Of a stretch of 64,000 nucleotides of DNA, positions 45,598 through 53,812 are shown one piece after another. Both the position numbers and the translations under genes were made by a program. Origin of the DNA: Candidatus Electrothrix communis (GTDB taxonomy: Bacteria > Desulfobacterota > Desulfobulbia > Desulfobulbales > Desulfobulbaceae); assembly GCA_030644725.1 (NCBI GenBank), contig CP130629.1, positions 3,921,501 to 3,985,500 on the forward strand, read 5' to 3'. Numbering within the stretch: position 1 is the first letter of the stretch; each line of letters starts with the position of its first letter. The notes beneath the pieces are model-generated. The model saw nothing but the letters and a program-made list of their open reading frames with translations. It had not been told where the DNA came from and did no database searches.

Positions 45598-46440
45598 ATG
45601 TCTATTGATGGAAAAACAGAGTTATACGGAATAATCGGCAACCCGGTTCGCCATTCCCTGAGCCCGGCCATGCATAACGCCGGATTCGCCACCATGGGGA
45701 TGAACTGGGTCTACGTGCCCATGGAAGTAAGTGATATCGAGCAGGGAATCGCTGGGTTGCGGGCCTTGGGATTCCGAGGGGTCAGCGTTACGGTGCCGCA
45801 TAAGGAGGCGGTTATTCCCTTTCTTGATGAAATCGATCCGGTGGCGGAAAAGATCGGGGCGGTCAATACCCTGGTCTTTCAAAAGGAGAAAAATGGCCAG
45901 GTGATTCTGCGTGGCCTGAATACAGACTGGCTGGGTGCCAATACCGCTTTGGCGGAAAGGGTCAATTTGCAGCAGAGCCGGGTGTTGGTTATCGGTGCTG
46001 GCGGTTCTGCCAAGGCTGTGGGGTTCGGCCTGGTTCAGGCCGGAGCTGAGGTGATTATCTCCAATAGAACCGCAGAAACCGGTAAGGCCCTTGCTGACTG
46101 GCTCGGTTGCCCCTTTATGCCTTTGGAAGAGGTCGCTGACGTTTCGGCTGATGTGCTGATCAACACCACCTCAGTGGGGATGGAACCTGATAATGAGGGC
46201 ATTGTGGTGCCGCCCTCTCTTTTGTCCGGGTTCTCCGTGGTCATGGATATCGTCTATGCTCCCCTGGAAACTCGATTGCTCTGGGAGGCCAAGGCTGCGG
46301 GCTGCCAAACCATTGATGGCCTAGCCATGCTGCTCTATCAGGGGGCTGCCCAGTTTAAGATTTGGACCGGGGGAAAACCGCCCCAGCTCATTATGCGCTC
46401 GGCCTTGGAAGAAGAGTTACGTCGTCGGGCCATTGCCTGA
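45598..46440 (+). CDS. aroE: Shikimate dehydrogenase
   Basis: A 280-residue NADPH-dependent enzyme reducing 3-dehydroshikimate. The substrate motif IIGNPVRHSLSPAMHNAGF, catalytic Lys in VSVTVPHKEAV, Asn/Asp in NTDWLG and the nucleotide motif VIGAGGSAKAVGFGL are intact. The ATG at 45598 is preferred to an upstream TTG at 45583 because the family starts close to this point. It precedes aroA. Confidence 0.95.
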   Translation: MSIDGKTELYGIIGNPVRHSLSPAMHNAGFATMGMNWVYVPMEVSDIEQGIAGLRALGFRGVSVTVPHKEAVIPFLDEIDPVAEKIGAVNTLVFQKEKNGQVILRGLNTDWLGANTALAERVNLQQSRVLVIGAGGSAKAVGFGLVQAGAEVIISNRTAETGKALADWLGCPFMPLEEVADVSADVLINTTSVGMEPDNEGIVVPPSLLSGFSVVMDIVYAPLETRLLWEAKAAGCQTIDGLAMLLYQGAAQFKIWTGGKPPQLIMRSALEEELRRRAIA

Positions 46441-46444
46441 GATC

Positions 46445-46515
46445 GTAGGGGCACGGCGCGCCGTGCCCCTACCGGAACGCAAAATTTTCGGGCGAACATG
46501 CAGGTTCGCCCCTGC
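46445..46515. repeat. Variant palindromic repeat with a perfect 28-bp palindrome, copy 4
   Basis: Bases 46445-46472 form a perfect 28-bp palindrome (GTAGGGGCACGGCG and its complement). A second hairpin GGGCGAAC...GTTCGCCC follows at 46490-46511. The pieces resemble the dispersed family but in a different arrangement. It lies between aroE and aroA. Confidence 0.8.
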
Positions 46516-46598
46516 GGAATCCGGCATAAGGAGGTAAGGTATTTCCAGTTGACTCCCTTGCCGCAGCATTTTTATAAAAAAAGTTGAACAAAGATATC

Positions 46599-47876
46599 AT
46601 GAGAGAAATAACTCCGGTTGATACCATAGATGCAATTGTCCACGTACCCGGCTCAAAAAGCTTGACCCAACGCGCCCTGATCGCTGCGGCCTTGGCATGT
46701 GGCGAATCCACCCTTGTTGGTCCGCTGGCCAGTGAAGACACTGCCTACACCATGAAAGCTCTTCGGCAGATGGGCATAGCGGTTGATGATAGTGACCCCG
46801 TAGCTTGGGTGGTTCAAGGGTCCGGGGGTAAAGTTCAGGCACCGAAGCAGGATATTTTTCTCGGCAATAACGGGACGGCCACTCGTTTCTTGACTTCTGT
46901 TGCCGCCCTGGGAAAGGGACGTTTCAGGATCACCGGCGGAGAGCGCATGGCGGAGCGGCCCATCGAGCCCCTTATCCGGGCCTTACGGGGCTGGCGCGTG
47001 CAGATCCAGAGCGAGGCGGCCAATGGTTGTCCTCCCCTGTCCATTGATGCTGACGGGCTTTTCGGCGGCGAAACCGTGCTGCCGGAAGGAAAATCCAGCC
47101 AATACCTTTCCTCCCTGCTGCTGGTTGCTCCTTATGCAGCGAAAAAAGCCGAATTAACCGTGGAAGGCGAGGTCTTTTCTCGTCCCTATGTAGAGATGAC
47201 CCTAGCCGTGATGGCAGCTTTCGGCATCTGGTGCGAGGTTGCTCCGGGCATGAATCATTTTCGCATACCGCAAGGTTGCTATCGTGGCACCCGATATCAG
47301 ATTGAAGGCGACGCCTCCGGGGCCTCGTATTTTTGGGCCGCTGCCGCTGTTACCGGCGGCAAGGTCACTGTTGCCAATGTGCCGGTGCCCTCGTTGCAGG
47401 GAGATGCGCAACTTGTGCCTCTGCTGGAGCGGATGGGCTGCGAGGTGGAGCGATGCAAAGGGGGGATTACGGTGCAGGGGCCGGAGCAGCTGGTAGGAAT
47501 TGAGGTGGACATGGGCAATATGCCGGATGTCGCGCCGACACTTGCTGTTGTGGCTGCCTTTGCCGAAGGAACTTCGGTGATTAATAATATCGCTCATCTT
47601 CGGATCAAGGAATGTGACCGGCTGGCGGTTATGGTCAGTGAGTTGCGGAAGATGGGGGCTGATGTCGAAGAGGAAGAGGATCGGATGATTATTCACGGGC
47701 AGGCTGGCGGGGCCAATCTGCACGGGGCCGACATTGCGACCTTTGAGGATCATCGGATCGCTATGTGCTTTGCCGTGGCTGGGTTGCGGGTTCCTGGGGT
47801 GAAGGTTCATGGTGAGGAGTGCGTGGCTAAGTCCTTTCCTGATTTTTGGGAGCGGTTTATGGGGATGTTGGGGTAG
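46599..47876 (+). CDS. aroA: 3-phosphoshikimate 1-carboxyvinyltransferase (EPSP synthase)
   Basis: A 425-residue enzyme joining PEP to shikimate-3-phosphate. Characteristic segments are VPGSKSLTQRALIAAALACG, LGNNGTATRFLTSVAALGKG, SSQYLSSLLLVAPYA, DVAPTLAVVAAFAEG and IKECDRLAVMVSELRKMGAD. The ATG at 46599 is preferred; a TTG at 46584 in frame is the alternative. It ends the pyr-aro run. Confidence 0.95.
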   Translation: MREITPVDTIDAIVHVPGSKSLTQRALIAAALACGESTLVGPLASEDTAYTMKALRQMGIAVDDSDPVAWVVQGSGGKVQAPKQDIFLGNNGTATRFLTSVAALGKGRFRITGGERMAERPIEPLIRALRGWRVQIQSEAANGCPPLSIDADGLFGGETVLPEGKSSQYLSSLLLVAPYAAKKAELTVEGEVFSRPYVEMTLAVMAAFGIWCEVAPGMNHFRIPQGCYRGTRYQIEGDASGASYFWAAAAVTGGKVTVANVPVPSLQGDAQLVPLLERMGCEVERCKGGITVQGPEQLVGIEVDMGNMPDVAPTLAVVAAFAEGTSVINNIAHLRIKECDRLAVMVSELRKMGADVEEEEDRMIIHGQAGGANLHGADIATFEDHRIAMCFAVAGLRVPGVKVHGEECVAKSFPDFWERFMGMLG

Positions 47877-47969
47877 GGGGTTGCGGTGCGGGTTTGTAAA
47901 TATTCAGGGCGAGGGTACATAAAATTTTACTCCTGATAGTATGTTTTTTGAATATTAATCTGGTGCGCT

Positions 47970-48437
47970 ATGGATGAGTTAATGGTTTGGCTTAAGACCT
48001 CGATACTTGGAATCCTAATATTAGGATCTCTTGGAAGTTTAATTGCAGCTCTTCTCGTGTATGTTGTAACTAAACTAGTTCCAACTCTAATAGGTAAGAA
48101 TAAAAGAATTATCTTGAGCAATAAACAGGTGGTCCAAAGGGCGTATCAGAACGGAGATCATAGCTTGCTCCTAATATTTCTGGTTTATCATCTAGGGGGG
48201 CAACTAGCATATCTTACATTTGGAATGGGTTTTCTTACGATAGGTATAGTATTAACTGTTGTCACCTATAACGAATTATTTGGTACAAGTTTGTTAGCAG
48301 TTACAGCTGGAATATATTTATTTTTCAGAGCCATATATAGTACATACTATATACAGTACGCGCATGATATTAATGTTAAAAAATTGATTCGTCTTGCTGG
48401 AAGCGAGAAACAAGATGTTCCTGATAAAAAAGAATAA
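47970..48437 (+). CDS. Membrane protein of unknown function
   Basis: A 155-residue protein with about three membrane segments: ILGILILGSLGSLIAALLVY, FGMGFLTIGIVLTVVTY and LLAVTAGIYLFFRAIYSTYY. A short basic stretch (GKNKRIILSNK) lies between the first two, and the C-terminus is hydrophilic. No family is recognised. It is AT-rich compared with aroA upstream and begins the accessory run that contains the 59-bp elements. Confidence 0.6.
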   Translation: MDELMVWLKTSILGILILGSLGSLIAALLVYVVTKLVPTLIGKNKRIILSNKQVVQRAYQNGDHSLLLIFLVYHLGGQLAYLTFGMGFLTIGIVLTVVTYNELFGTSLLAVTAGIYLFFRAIYSTYYIQYAHDINVKKLIRLAGSEKQDVPDKKE

Positions 48438-48632
48438 CAACATAATTTCACTTGAGCAGTCTGTTGCTCTGTGCGTCGGTAACTTTGGAATTTTGACGAA
48501 AGGAATCAAATTCAACGAGTAGAAAACATGCCGAAGAGATAGGTTTTTTCTATCCGCTGATACCTTGAAGAATACCAATGGATAGGTTCAGTCGTACCCG
48601 ACTATAGGTTCTTCCACTCCCCGGAGGCGAAA

Positions 48633-48672
48633 AGCCGGGTAAGGCGCGGCCCCCGCACAGAAATGATGCATC
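48633..48672 (+). repeat. 59-bp cassette-associated element, partial copy 1
   Basis: Begins AGCCGGGTAAGGCGCGG and keeps the first hairpin (GCGCGG/CCGCAC with one mismatch) and the GATGCAT half of the second. After that it diverges, so only the left two-thirds is present. A GGAGGAG sequence right after it could act as ribosome site for the next gene. Confidence 0.7.
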
Positions 48673-48689
48673 GGAGGAGTGAGTTGGAG

Positions 48690-48929
48690 ATGACCAAATT
48701 CAAGTTTCAAATCGCATCGGATATTGTCCGAGACGGCCTTGGGGTTGAATTGCTTGACGCCGAGAACAACGTTGTCGCCGAGGTCTTCAGGTGTGATCGC
48801 GACCACACGATTGTCGTTAACACCTTCGGAAACGATATCTTGATCCAGGCTATCCGACAGCTTCTCGAATGTGCAAGCGTCAGGCTTGATCCATTTGAGG
48901 ACGGTACTTCTTTGGATCAAGCTAGGTAG
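48690..48929 (+). CDS. Small hypothetical protein in cassette-like unit
   Basis: A 79-residue protein of unknown family: MTKFKFQIASDIVRDGLGVE then ENNVVAEVFRCDRDHTIVV, predicted beta-beta followed by a helix. The ATG at 48690 has GGAG upstream. Its TAG stop lies inside the next 59-bp element, as is common for genes in cassette arrays. Confidence 0.55.
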   Translation: MTKFKFQIASDIVRDGLGVELLDAENNVVAEVFRCDRDHTIVVNTFGNDILIQAIRQLLECASVRLDPFEDGTSLDQAR

Positions 48930-48978
48930 GATGCGGCTCCGTACAAAAATGATGCATGGGATGCCCCCTTGCAAGGCT
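48920..48978 (+). repeat. 59-bp cassette-associated element, copy 2 (full)
   Basis: Runs from AGCTAGGTAGGATGCGG to TTGCAAGGCT, 59 bases. It carries the stop codon of the 79-residue gene. Both hairpins are degenerate but alignable with copies 3 and 5. Confidence 0.75.
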
Positions 48979-49009
48979 GAAAATGTTCGTCAAGTACCGA
49001 AGAATTTAT

Positions 49010-49333
49010 ATGAAGCCTCCAGAAACAATAGATAATACTGATGTTCTCTGTTGGGCTTGGTCGGGTGACCGCCCATTTGGTGTAGTGAAATTCTCGGATG
49101 GCTCTGTTGCAGCAGAAATCTATGGATTAGCCATTTGCCGATATAATGACACGGGAACAATCTATAGATTTAGTTGCAACAAAGATTGGGAGACAGAGCA
49201 AGATCGTAATTATTCTTCCGTAGAAGACGCTAAGGAATACTTACCCGAACAGTACAAGAACGTTCAGGTGAATTGGATTGATTTTACCGAGTCTATCCTC
49301 AATTCGGGACTCGCTGACTCCCGAATTGAGTGA
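49010..49333 (+). CDS. Small hypothetical protein in cassette-like unit
   Basis: A 107-residue acidic protein beginning MKPPETIDNTDVLCWAWSGD; an in-frame ATG at 48983 would add 9 residues. It contains SVEDAKEYLPEQYKNVQVNW. No family is recognised; size and character are like those of many immunity or cassette-encoded proteins, but that is only an impression. Its TGA lies 14 bases before the next 59-bp element. Confidence 0.5.
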   Translation: MKPPETIDNTDVLCWAWSGDRPFGVVKFSDGSVAAEIYGLAICRYNDTGTIYRFSCNKDWETEQDRNYSSVEDAKEYLPEQYKNVQVNWIDFTESILNSGLADSRIE

Positions 49334-49347
49334 AAAGCTGCTATCGC

Positions 49348-49406
49348 AGCCGGGTAAGGTGCGGTTCCCGCACAAAAACGATGCATGAGATGCATCGCAC
49401 AAGTCT
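49348..49406 (+). repeat. 59-bp cassette-associated element, copy 3 (best-formed)
   Basis: Starts AGCCGGGTAAGGTGCGG. It contains two perfect hairpins: GTGCGG-TTC-CCGCAC and CGATGCAT-GAG-ATGCATCG. The ends AGCC and the GGCT-like AGTCT are roughly complementary. Confidence 0.85.
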
Positions 49407-49436
49407 GTTATATTGTGCCATTCGAGAAAAAATGGA

Positions 49437-49763
49437 ATGAAAAAACTTGATTATCGAAATCAGGCGTTGAAAATCCTGCCGTGGGTCTGTGCAAAATGCG
49501 GACGTGATTTTTCAGGAAAAAAACTTCGTGAGCTGACGGTCCATCACAAGGATCATAATTATAAAAATAATCCTCCAGACGGCAGTAACTGGGAGCTCTT
49601 GTGCCTGTATTGTCATGACAACGAACACTCCCGTTTTTTGGACGCCGAATGGCTACCGACTCACAATCCAGATAACGAGAAGACCGCAACATCATCCCAC
49701 ACTCCTTTTGCAAAGCTCGACAAACTGTTATCTGGCAAGAAAAATGGCGAATCAGCCGGGTAG
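49437..49763 (+). CDS. HNH nuclease family protein (YajD-like)
   Basis: A 108-residue protein with a compact zinc-associated HNH fold: CAKCGRDFSG, then LTVHHKDHNYKNNPPDGSNW and ELLCLYCHDNEHSR. This closely follows E. coli YajD in motif order. The tail after about residue 65 is polar and ends ...KNGESAG with TAG inside the next repeat copy. The ATG at 49437 is chosen at the family start; the ribosome site is weak. Substrate is unknown. Confidence 0.85.
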   Translation: MKKLDYRNQALKILPWVCAKCGRDFSGKKLRELTVHHKDHNYKNNPPDGSNWELLCLYCHDNEHSRFLDAEWLPTHNPDNEKTATSSHTPFAKLDKLLSGKKNGESAG

Positions 49764-49770
49764 GGCGCAG
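49754..49770 (+). repeat. 59-bp cassette-associated element, short remnant (copy 4)
   Basis: Only AGCCGGGTAGGGCGCAG of the element is left; the rest is replaced by sequence with two GACxTTTTCGGAG-like units leading to the ATPase gene. It provides the stop codon of the HNH gene. Confidence 0.55.
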
Positions 49771-49852
49771 GAAGACTGCTTGACTCTGACTTTTTCGGAG
49801 GCTGTTCCGAAATGGCCTTGACCTTTTCGGAGTGAGGTCTATAATAGTCGGT

Positions 49853-50986
49853 ATGGACAGATATCTTACACAAGCCGTCAGCAGGGATCTTGGCCACAAG
49901 ATTATCCTCATCACCGGCCCCAGGCAATCCGGCAAGACCACGCTTTCCAAAATGCTGGTTCCTGATTCTGATTATCTCAACTTTGATAACCCGGATCATC
50001 GGCTCAGCCTGCTGGAACGGACATGGGATAGGAAGAAAACAGCTGTTATTTTTGATGAACTTCATAAATTAAAGAACTGGAAATCATGGCTGAAAGGCAT
50101 CTATGACACAGAAGGCATTCCTCCCGCTCTCGTGGTCACCGGCAGTGCCAAACTGGACACCTATAAGAAAGTCGGAGATTCACTCGCAGGACGCTTTTTT
50201 CAGTTCAGACTCCACCCCTTGGATCTCAAGGAAGTGACCTCTTTGTCGCCTGATATTACCCCTGAATCGGCGTTGCAGCGACTACTTGAAATAGGCGGTT
50301 TCCCGGAGCCGTATCTGAGGGGCGAGACAACGTATTATAAACGCTGGAAACGCTCTCATCTGGATATTATCATCAGACAGGATCTTATTGAACTGGAAAA
50401 CGTACAGCAGATTACGGCGATTGAGACGTTGATTCAACTGCTGAGAAAGCGGGTCGGAAGTCCGGTCTCCTACAGTTCTCTGGCTCAGGATCTGCAAGTT
50501 AGCGACAAAACAGTTAAGCGATGGCTGATGCTCTTGGAAAATATGTATATTCTTTTTCGAGTGACGCCCTTTCATCGAAATATAGCTAGGTCATTGCTCA
50601 AAAAGCCTAAATTTTATTTTTATGACACCGGACAGATCATCGGAGATCTGGGAATACGACTGGAAAACGCGACAGCCTGCGCCCTGCTCAAAGAGATTCA
50701 TTTTCGTGAAGACTGCTTTGGCGAGGAAATGGGTCTGCACTATCTTCAGACCAAGGACGGCAATGAGATTGATTTTCTTGTGACTAAGGAAACAGCCCCC
50801 AGTTTAATGCTTGAAGTAAAATGGGCGGACAGCCGCCGGAGTAAAAATTTTTCTCTGTTTGACCGCTGTCTTGATAAAATTCCTAAAATTCAGCTTGTCA
50901 AGGAGCTTGATCGGGAAACGACCTATCCTGACGGTACGGAAATTCGTCAGGCCCATAGTTGGTTGGCTCAACTGCCTTTGCCGTGA
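49853..50986 (+). CDS. AAA-family ATPase with DUF4143-type C-terminus
   Basis: A 377-residue protein. Walker A is GPRQSGKTTL, Walker B FDELHKL in AVIFDELHKLKNWKSWLKG, and sensor VVTGSAKLD. The C-terminal half has a winged-helix (SYSSLAQDLQVSDKTVKRWL) and a nuclease-like DUF4143 end with ENATACALLKEIHF, NEIDFLVTKE and LMLEVKW. This family is common as solitary genes in accessory regions; function unclear, sometimes linked to toxin-antitoxin loci. The ATG at 49853 starts at MDRYLTQAVSRDLGHKIILI. Confidence 0.85.
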   Translation: MDRYLTQAVSRDLGHKIILITGPRQSGKTTLSKMLVPDSDYLNFDNPDHRLSLLERTWDRKKTAVIFDELHKLKNWKSWLKGIYDTEGIPPALVVTGSAKLDTYKKVGDSLAGRFFQFRLHPLDLKEVTSLSPDITPESALQRLLEIGGFPEPYLRGETTYYKRWKRSHLDIIIRQDLIELENVQQITAIETLIQLLRKRVGSPVSYSSLAQDLQVSDKTVKRWLMLLENMYILFRVTPFHRNIARSLLKKPKFYFYDTGQIIGDLGIRLENATACALLKEIHFREDCFGEEMGLHYLQTKDGNEIDFLVTKETAPSLMLEVKWADSRRSKNFSLFDRCLDKIPKIQLVKELDRETTYPDGTEIRQAHSWLAQLPLP

Positions 50987-51040
50987 GTTGTGGCAGGTCG
51001 CTGAACCGCTTTTTCCGAGAGAATTTGAGGAATTTTTGTC

Positions 51041-51099
51041 AGCCTGGGTAAGATGAGGGCCTCACACAAAACGGAGCATGGAATGCACCGTGCAAGGCT
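51041..51099 (+). repeat. 59-bp cassette-associated element, copy 5 (full)
   Basis: Runs from AGCCTGGGTAAGATGAGG to GTGCAAGGCT, 59 bases. The first hairpin is TGAGG/CCTCA where copy 3 has TGCGG/CCGCA, a compensated change; the second is CGGAGCAT-GGA-ATGCACCG with one mismatch. It closes the array. Confidence 0.8.
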
Positions 51100-51150
51100 C
51101 TCCCTGATACGTTCCCTATGAAAAAGATACTGTGAATTATTCTCAGTCGG

Positions 51151-51178
51151 TTGACTGGAACGCGGTTCCGTATTAATT
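51151..51178 (+). promoter_or_regulatory. Candidate trxA promoter with internal palindrome
   Basis: TTGACT (51151-51156) and TTAATT (51173-51178) are 16 bases apart. Between them lies GGAAC-GCG-GTTCC (51157-51169), placed where a repressor would block polymerase. The -10 match is modest. Confidence 0.35.
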
Positions 51179-51241
51179 TTGTTTTAATAGATCTTAAAAC
51201 CTAACCAAAAGAACAAAAAAGTTGAGAGAGGAGATTGTATT

Positions 51242-51577
51242 ATGGGAAATGAAAGCGAACATGTCATCACTGTAAATGACGGTGAATTTGAAGCGAAAGT
51301 AGAAAAAAACGAACTGCCCTGTCTGGTGGATTTTTGGGCCCCATGGTGTGGTCCCTGCAAGGCCATCGGTCCTGTTATTGAGGAATTGGCTGAAGAATTT
51401 GCTGGCAAAGTGCAGATCGTCAAGATGAATGTGGATGACAGTCCGGCAACTCCGGGTAAATTCGGTATCAAGGCCATCCCGACCTTGATTCTGTTTAAGA
51501 ACGGAGAAGCGGTTGATCGCATCACCGGTGCTGTGGGCAAGGCCCAGCTCAAAGAGCTGATCAGCAAGGCCTCTTAA
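51242..51577 (+). CDS. trxA: Thioredoxin
   Basis: A 111-residue thioredoxin with the WCGPC active site in FWAPWCGPCKAIGPVI and the cis-Pro loop GIKAIPTLILFKNGE. The first ~10 residues are a slight extension. AGAGAGGAG precedes the ATG. With trxB downstream it forms a complete NADPH-thioredoxin system that could feed the peroxiredoxin at 27 kb. Confidence 0.97.
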   Translation: MGNESEHVITVNDGEFEAKVEKNELPCLVDFWAPWCGPCKAIGPVIEELAEEFAGKVQIVKMNVDDSPATPGKFGIKAIPTLILFKNGEAVDRITGAVGKAQLKELISKAS

Positions 51578-51598
51578 CCGTTTTTTGAAGCAGGTACT

Positions 51599-51631
51599 GT
51601 AGGGGCGGGCGAATCCCTGTGTTCGCCCTTT
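51599..51631. repeat. Half-size palindromic repeat between trxA and trxB, copy 5
   Basis: GTAGGGGC followed by hairpin GGGCGAA...TTCGCCC and a T-rich tail; only the left hairpin of the dispersed family is present. It may act as a terminator or partial attenuator for trxA. Confidence 0.7.
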
Positions 51632-51680
51632 CATTTTGTCCGACCCTTCCGGTTTTTTACATTTTTTTAAAATATTACCT

Positions 51681-52619
51681 ATGAAAAAAACAGATTATCA
51701 ACTGATTATTATCGGTGGCGGCCCGGCTGGATTGACAGCAGGATTGTACGCGGCACGAGGTCGTTTGAATACCTTGCTCATAGAAAAAGGAGCTACCGGC
51801 GGTCAGGTGCTGTTGACAGATTGGGTGGATAATTATCCTGGTTTTTACGATGGCATCACGGGCTTTGAGTTGATGGATAAGATGACGGCCCATGTTGATC
51901 GTTTCGGCCTGGAAAAGAAATTCGCCGCTGTGACCGCTATGGATCTCCAGGGCGAGCAAAAAAAGATCTCCTTGGAGTCAGGAGAAGAGCTGACTGCGCA
52001 ATCCGTTATTATCAGCACCGGTGCTAAGCCGAGAAAGCTTGATGTGCCCGGAGAAGAGGAGTTGCAGGGTAGGGGCGTTTCTTACTGCGCCACCTGTGAC
52101 GCCCCCTTTTATCGGGATCAGGAGATCGCCGTGGTCGGGGGCGGCAACACTGCCATTCAGGAGGCCCTGCATCTGACGAAATTTACCTCCAAGGTCACGG
52201 TGATTCATCGACGTGATACCCTGCGGGCCACAGCTATTCTTCAGGAAAAGGCCTTTGCCGAGGAAAAGATTGAGTTTGTCTGGGATGCTCAGGTCAGCGA
52301 GATTGTCGGTAATGATGAGAGTGTTGAGTCGCTGAATATTCAGCATAATGACGGCTCGACGTCCAATTTACCGGTTACCGGGATTTTTGTCCTGATCGGT
52401 GTGGTACCGAATAATGAAATGCTCCCTCTGGAGCAGCTGGAAACCGATGAAGGCGGCTTTGTTTTCACCAATCATGAGATGTGTACCAAGCTGCCCGGTG
52501 TCTACGCAGCCGGTGATATCCGCAGTAAGAACTCCCGCCAGATCATCAACGCCGCTGGTGAAGGGGCGACCGCAGAGCTGTCTGTTGAGCATTATCTCAG
52601 TAATTTGGCCGTTGATTGA
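51681..52619 (+). CDS. trxB: Thioredoxin reductase
   Basis: A 312-residue FAD enzyme of the low-molecular-weight type. The FAD motif IIIGGGPAGLTAGLYAARG, the redox pair CATCDAPF, the NADPH motif VVGGGNTAIQEALHL and the C-terminal GVYAAGDIRSKNSRQIINAA are intact. The ATG at 51681 is the family start (MKKTDYQLIIIGG). Confidence 0.97.
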   Translation: MKKTDYQLIIIGGGPAGLTAGLYAARGRLNTLLIEKGATGGQVLLTDWVDNYPGFYDGITGFELMDKMTAHVDRFGLEKKFAAVTAMDLQGEQKKISLESGEELTAQSVIISTGAKPRKLDVPGEEELQGRGVSYCATCDAPFYRDQEIAVVGGGNTAIQEALHLTKFTSKVTVIHRRDTLRATAILQEKAFAEEKIEFVWDAQVSEIVGNDESVESLNIQHNDGSTSNLPVTGIFVLIGVVPNNEMLPLEQLETDEGGFVFTNHEMCTKLPGVYAAGDIRSKNSRQIINAAGEGATAELSVEHYLSNLAVD

Positions 52620-52650
52620 AGCTGAGTACGTAGACGTAGGCCGAGAGTTG

Positions 52651-53745
52651 TTATTCGCATTTTTGTGCTGGGGTCTCATGTCCCAGGAGGGTCTCAGCGG
52701 CAAACGGCTGTTGCGGATTACCCGGTTGCACCGTGACGAGGGTGGCGTCAGCAGGATCTTTAAAATCTCCCCAAGCATTTAGCCTCCAGAGGTTCGGCGC
52801 TTGACTCCCTCCGAATGTTTTATCCATGCAAAACGGATTGGTATCTCCATGCAGGAGAAGTACCGGTCTGCGGGCTTTACCCCGTTTGGCAAATTTACGG
52901 GCATTTCGCATTAAATTTTCCCGAAAATTTTGAAAGGCATCGCAATGCATGCGGTTGACGGCTGTACAGGGGCCTTCTGCATCCGGTGATGTCACATCCG
53001 CCTGCGTCACAATCACCATTGCCTTTGCATCCGCCTTCAGAGCTGTGGCAAAGGATTCCTTCATCCAGACCCGGTTGGCCTGATCTCGGGCCTCAACCAA
53101 GGCCAAAGCCAACTCAATATCATCCCGCTGAATATCCATACGTCCGTTATTGGTAGACACCAGATGTACGGTCATGAAAAAGACGCCATCCTGTATCCAA
53201 CGGGCGTTTTCCGGAAAATTAGCCTGTCGGGCATATTGCCAGCTTTCGGGCAGATCCATCGGGGAGGAAAAGAATACGCGCCGAAGAAGATCCAGGCTGT
53301 CCAGTTCGGAAACAGGGGCTTCCAGAAAGGAACGGTCGCAGTCGGTCCACTCATTATCTCCAGGGGTGTAAAAGACCCGGCCAGGCAGCAGGCCGTAGAA
53401 GAGATTCCGTCGTGCAACGAGCAAGTCCTCAGAACAGCTTTCAGCTCCTCCTTGTAGATCTCCGTGATGAACAATAAAGGGCGGAGCAGCCGTTTTGATG
53501 GCCTTTGCGATGTCTTGTTGCAGGCGTTGCTTCTCCTCGTCCGAGTAGGGTGTGTCGCCGATGGCAATAAAGCGCATGGCGTTTTGTTGAGGTTGCTGCG
53601 GTTGCTCCGGCTGTTGAGACTGAGGAGGGGAAGGCGGAGAAGACAGAAAAGGCGTAGCGGCTTTCAGGGTACAGGCTGAGCAGGCTGCACAAAGCAGGAT
53701 GCCAGCAAGGAAGATCTTTTTGTGGGTAGCAGAAATAATGGTCAT
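52651..53745 (-). CDS. Exported metallophosphoesterase-like protein
   Basis: A 364-residue protein with an N-terminal signal (KIFLAGILLCAACSACTLKA), which is Cys-rich but not a clean lipobox, then a Pro/Gln linker (SPPSPPQSQQPEQPQQPQQ). The catalytic-like part has IAIGDTPYSD, FIVHHGDLQGG, YTPGDNEWTDC and LLLHGDTNPF, matching the D-x / GD-x-x / GDN-E / H-G-D signatures of calcineurin-like phosphoesterases. It is probably periplasmic; substrate unknown. Confidence 0.75.
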   Translation of the reverse strand: MTIISATHKKIFLAGILLCAACSACTLKAATPFLSSPPSPPQSQQPEQPQQPQQNAMRFIAIGDTPYSDEEKQRLQQDIAKAIKTAAPPFIVHHGDLQGGAESCSEDLLVARRNLFYGLLPGRVFYTPGDNEWTDCDRSFLEAPVSELDSLDLLRRVFFSSPMDLPESWQYARQANFPENARWIQDGVFFMTVHLVSTNNGRMDIQRDDIELALALVEARDQANRVWMKESFATALKADAKAMVIVTQADVTSPDAEGPCTAVNRMHCDAFQNFRENLMRNARKFAKRGKARRPVLLLHGDTNPFCMDKTFGGSQAPNLWRLNAWGDFKDPADATLVTVQPGNPQQPFAAETLLGHETPAQKCE

Positions 53746-53812
53746 TTGATGTTTTTTAGCTTGTTATTACTGCAAATAAATAAAAGATTCATTTTTTTCA
53801 AGAAAAAGATGA

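Noticed and set aside
50859..51056. A 65-codon plus-strand frame overlapping the end of the AAA ATPase
   Set aside because: It overlaps the ATPase in another frame for most of its length, has no ribosome site, and its end falls by chance in the 59-bp element.
48633..51099. True integron attC sites
   Set aside because: The element length and cassette layout resemble attC sites, but the GTTRRRY core and its inverted partner are not found and no integrase is in the window; kept as an unnamed repeat family.
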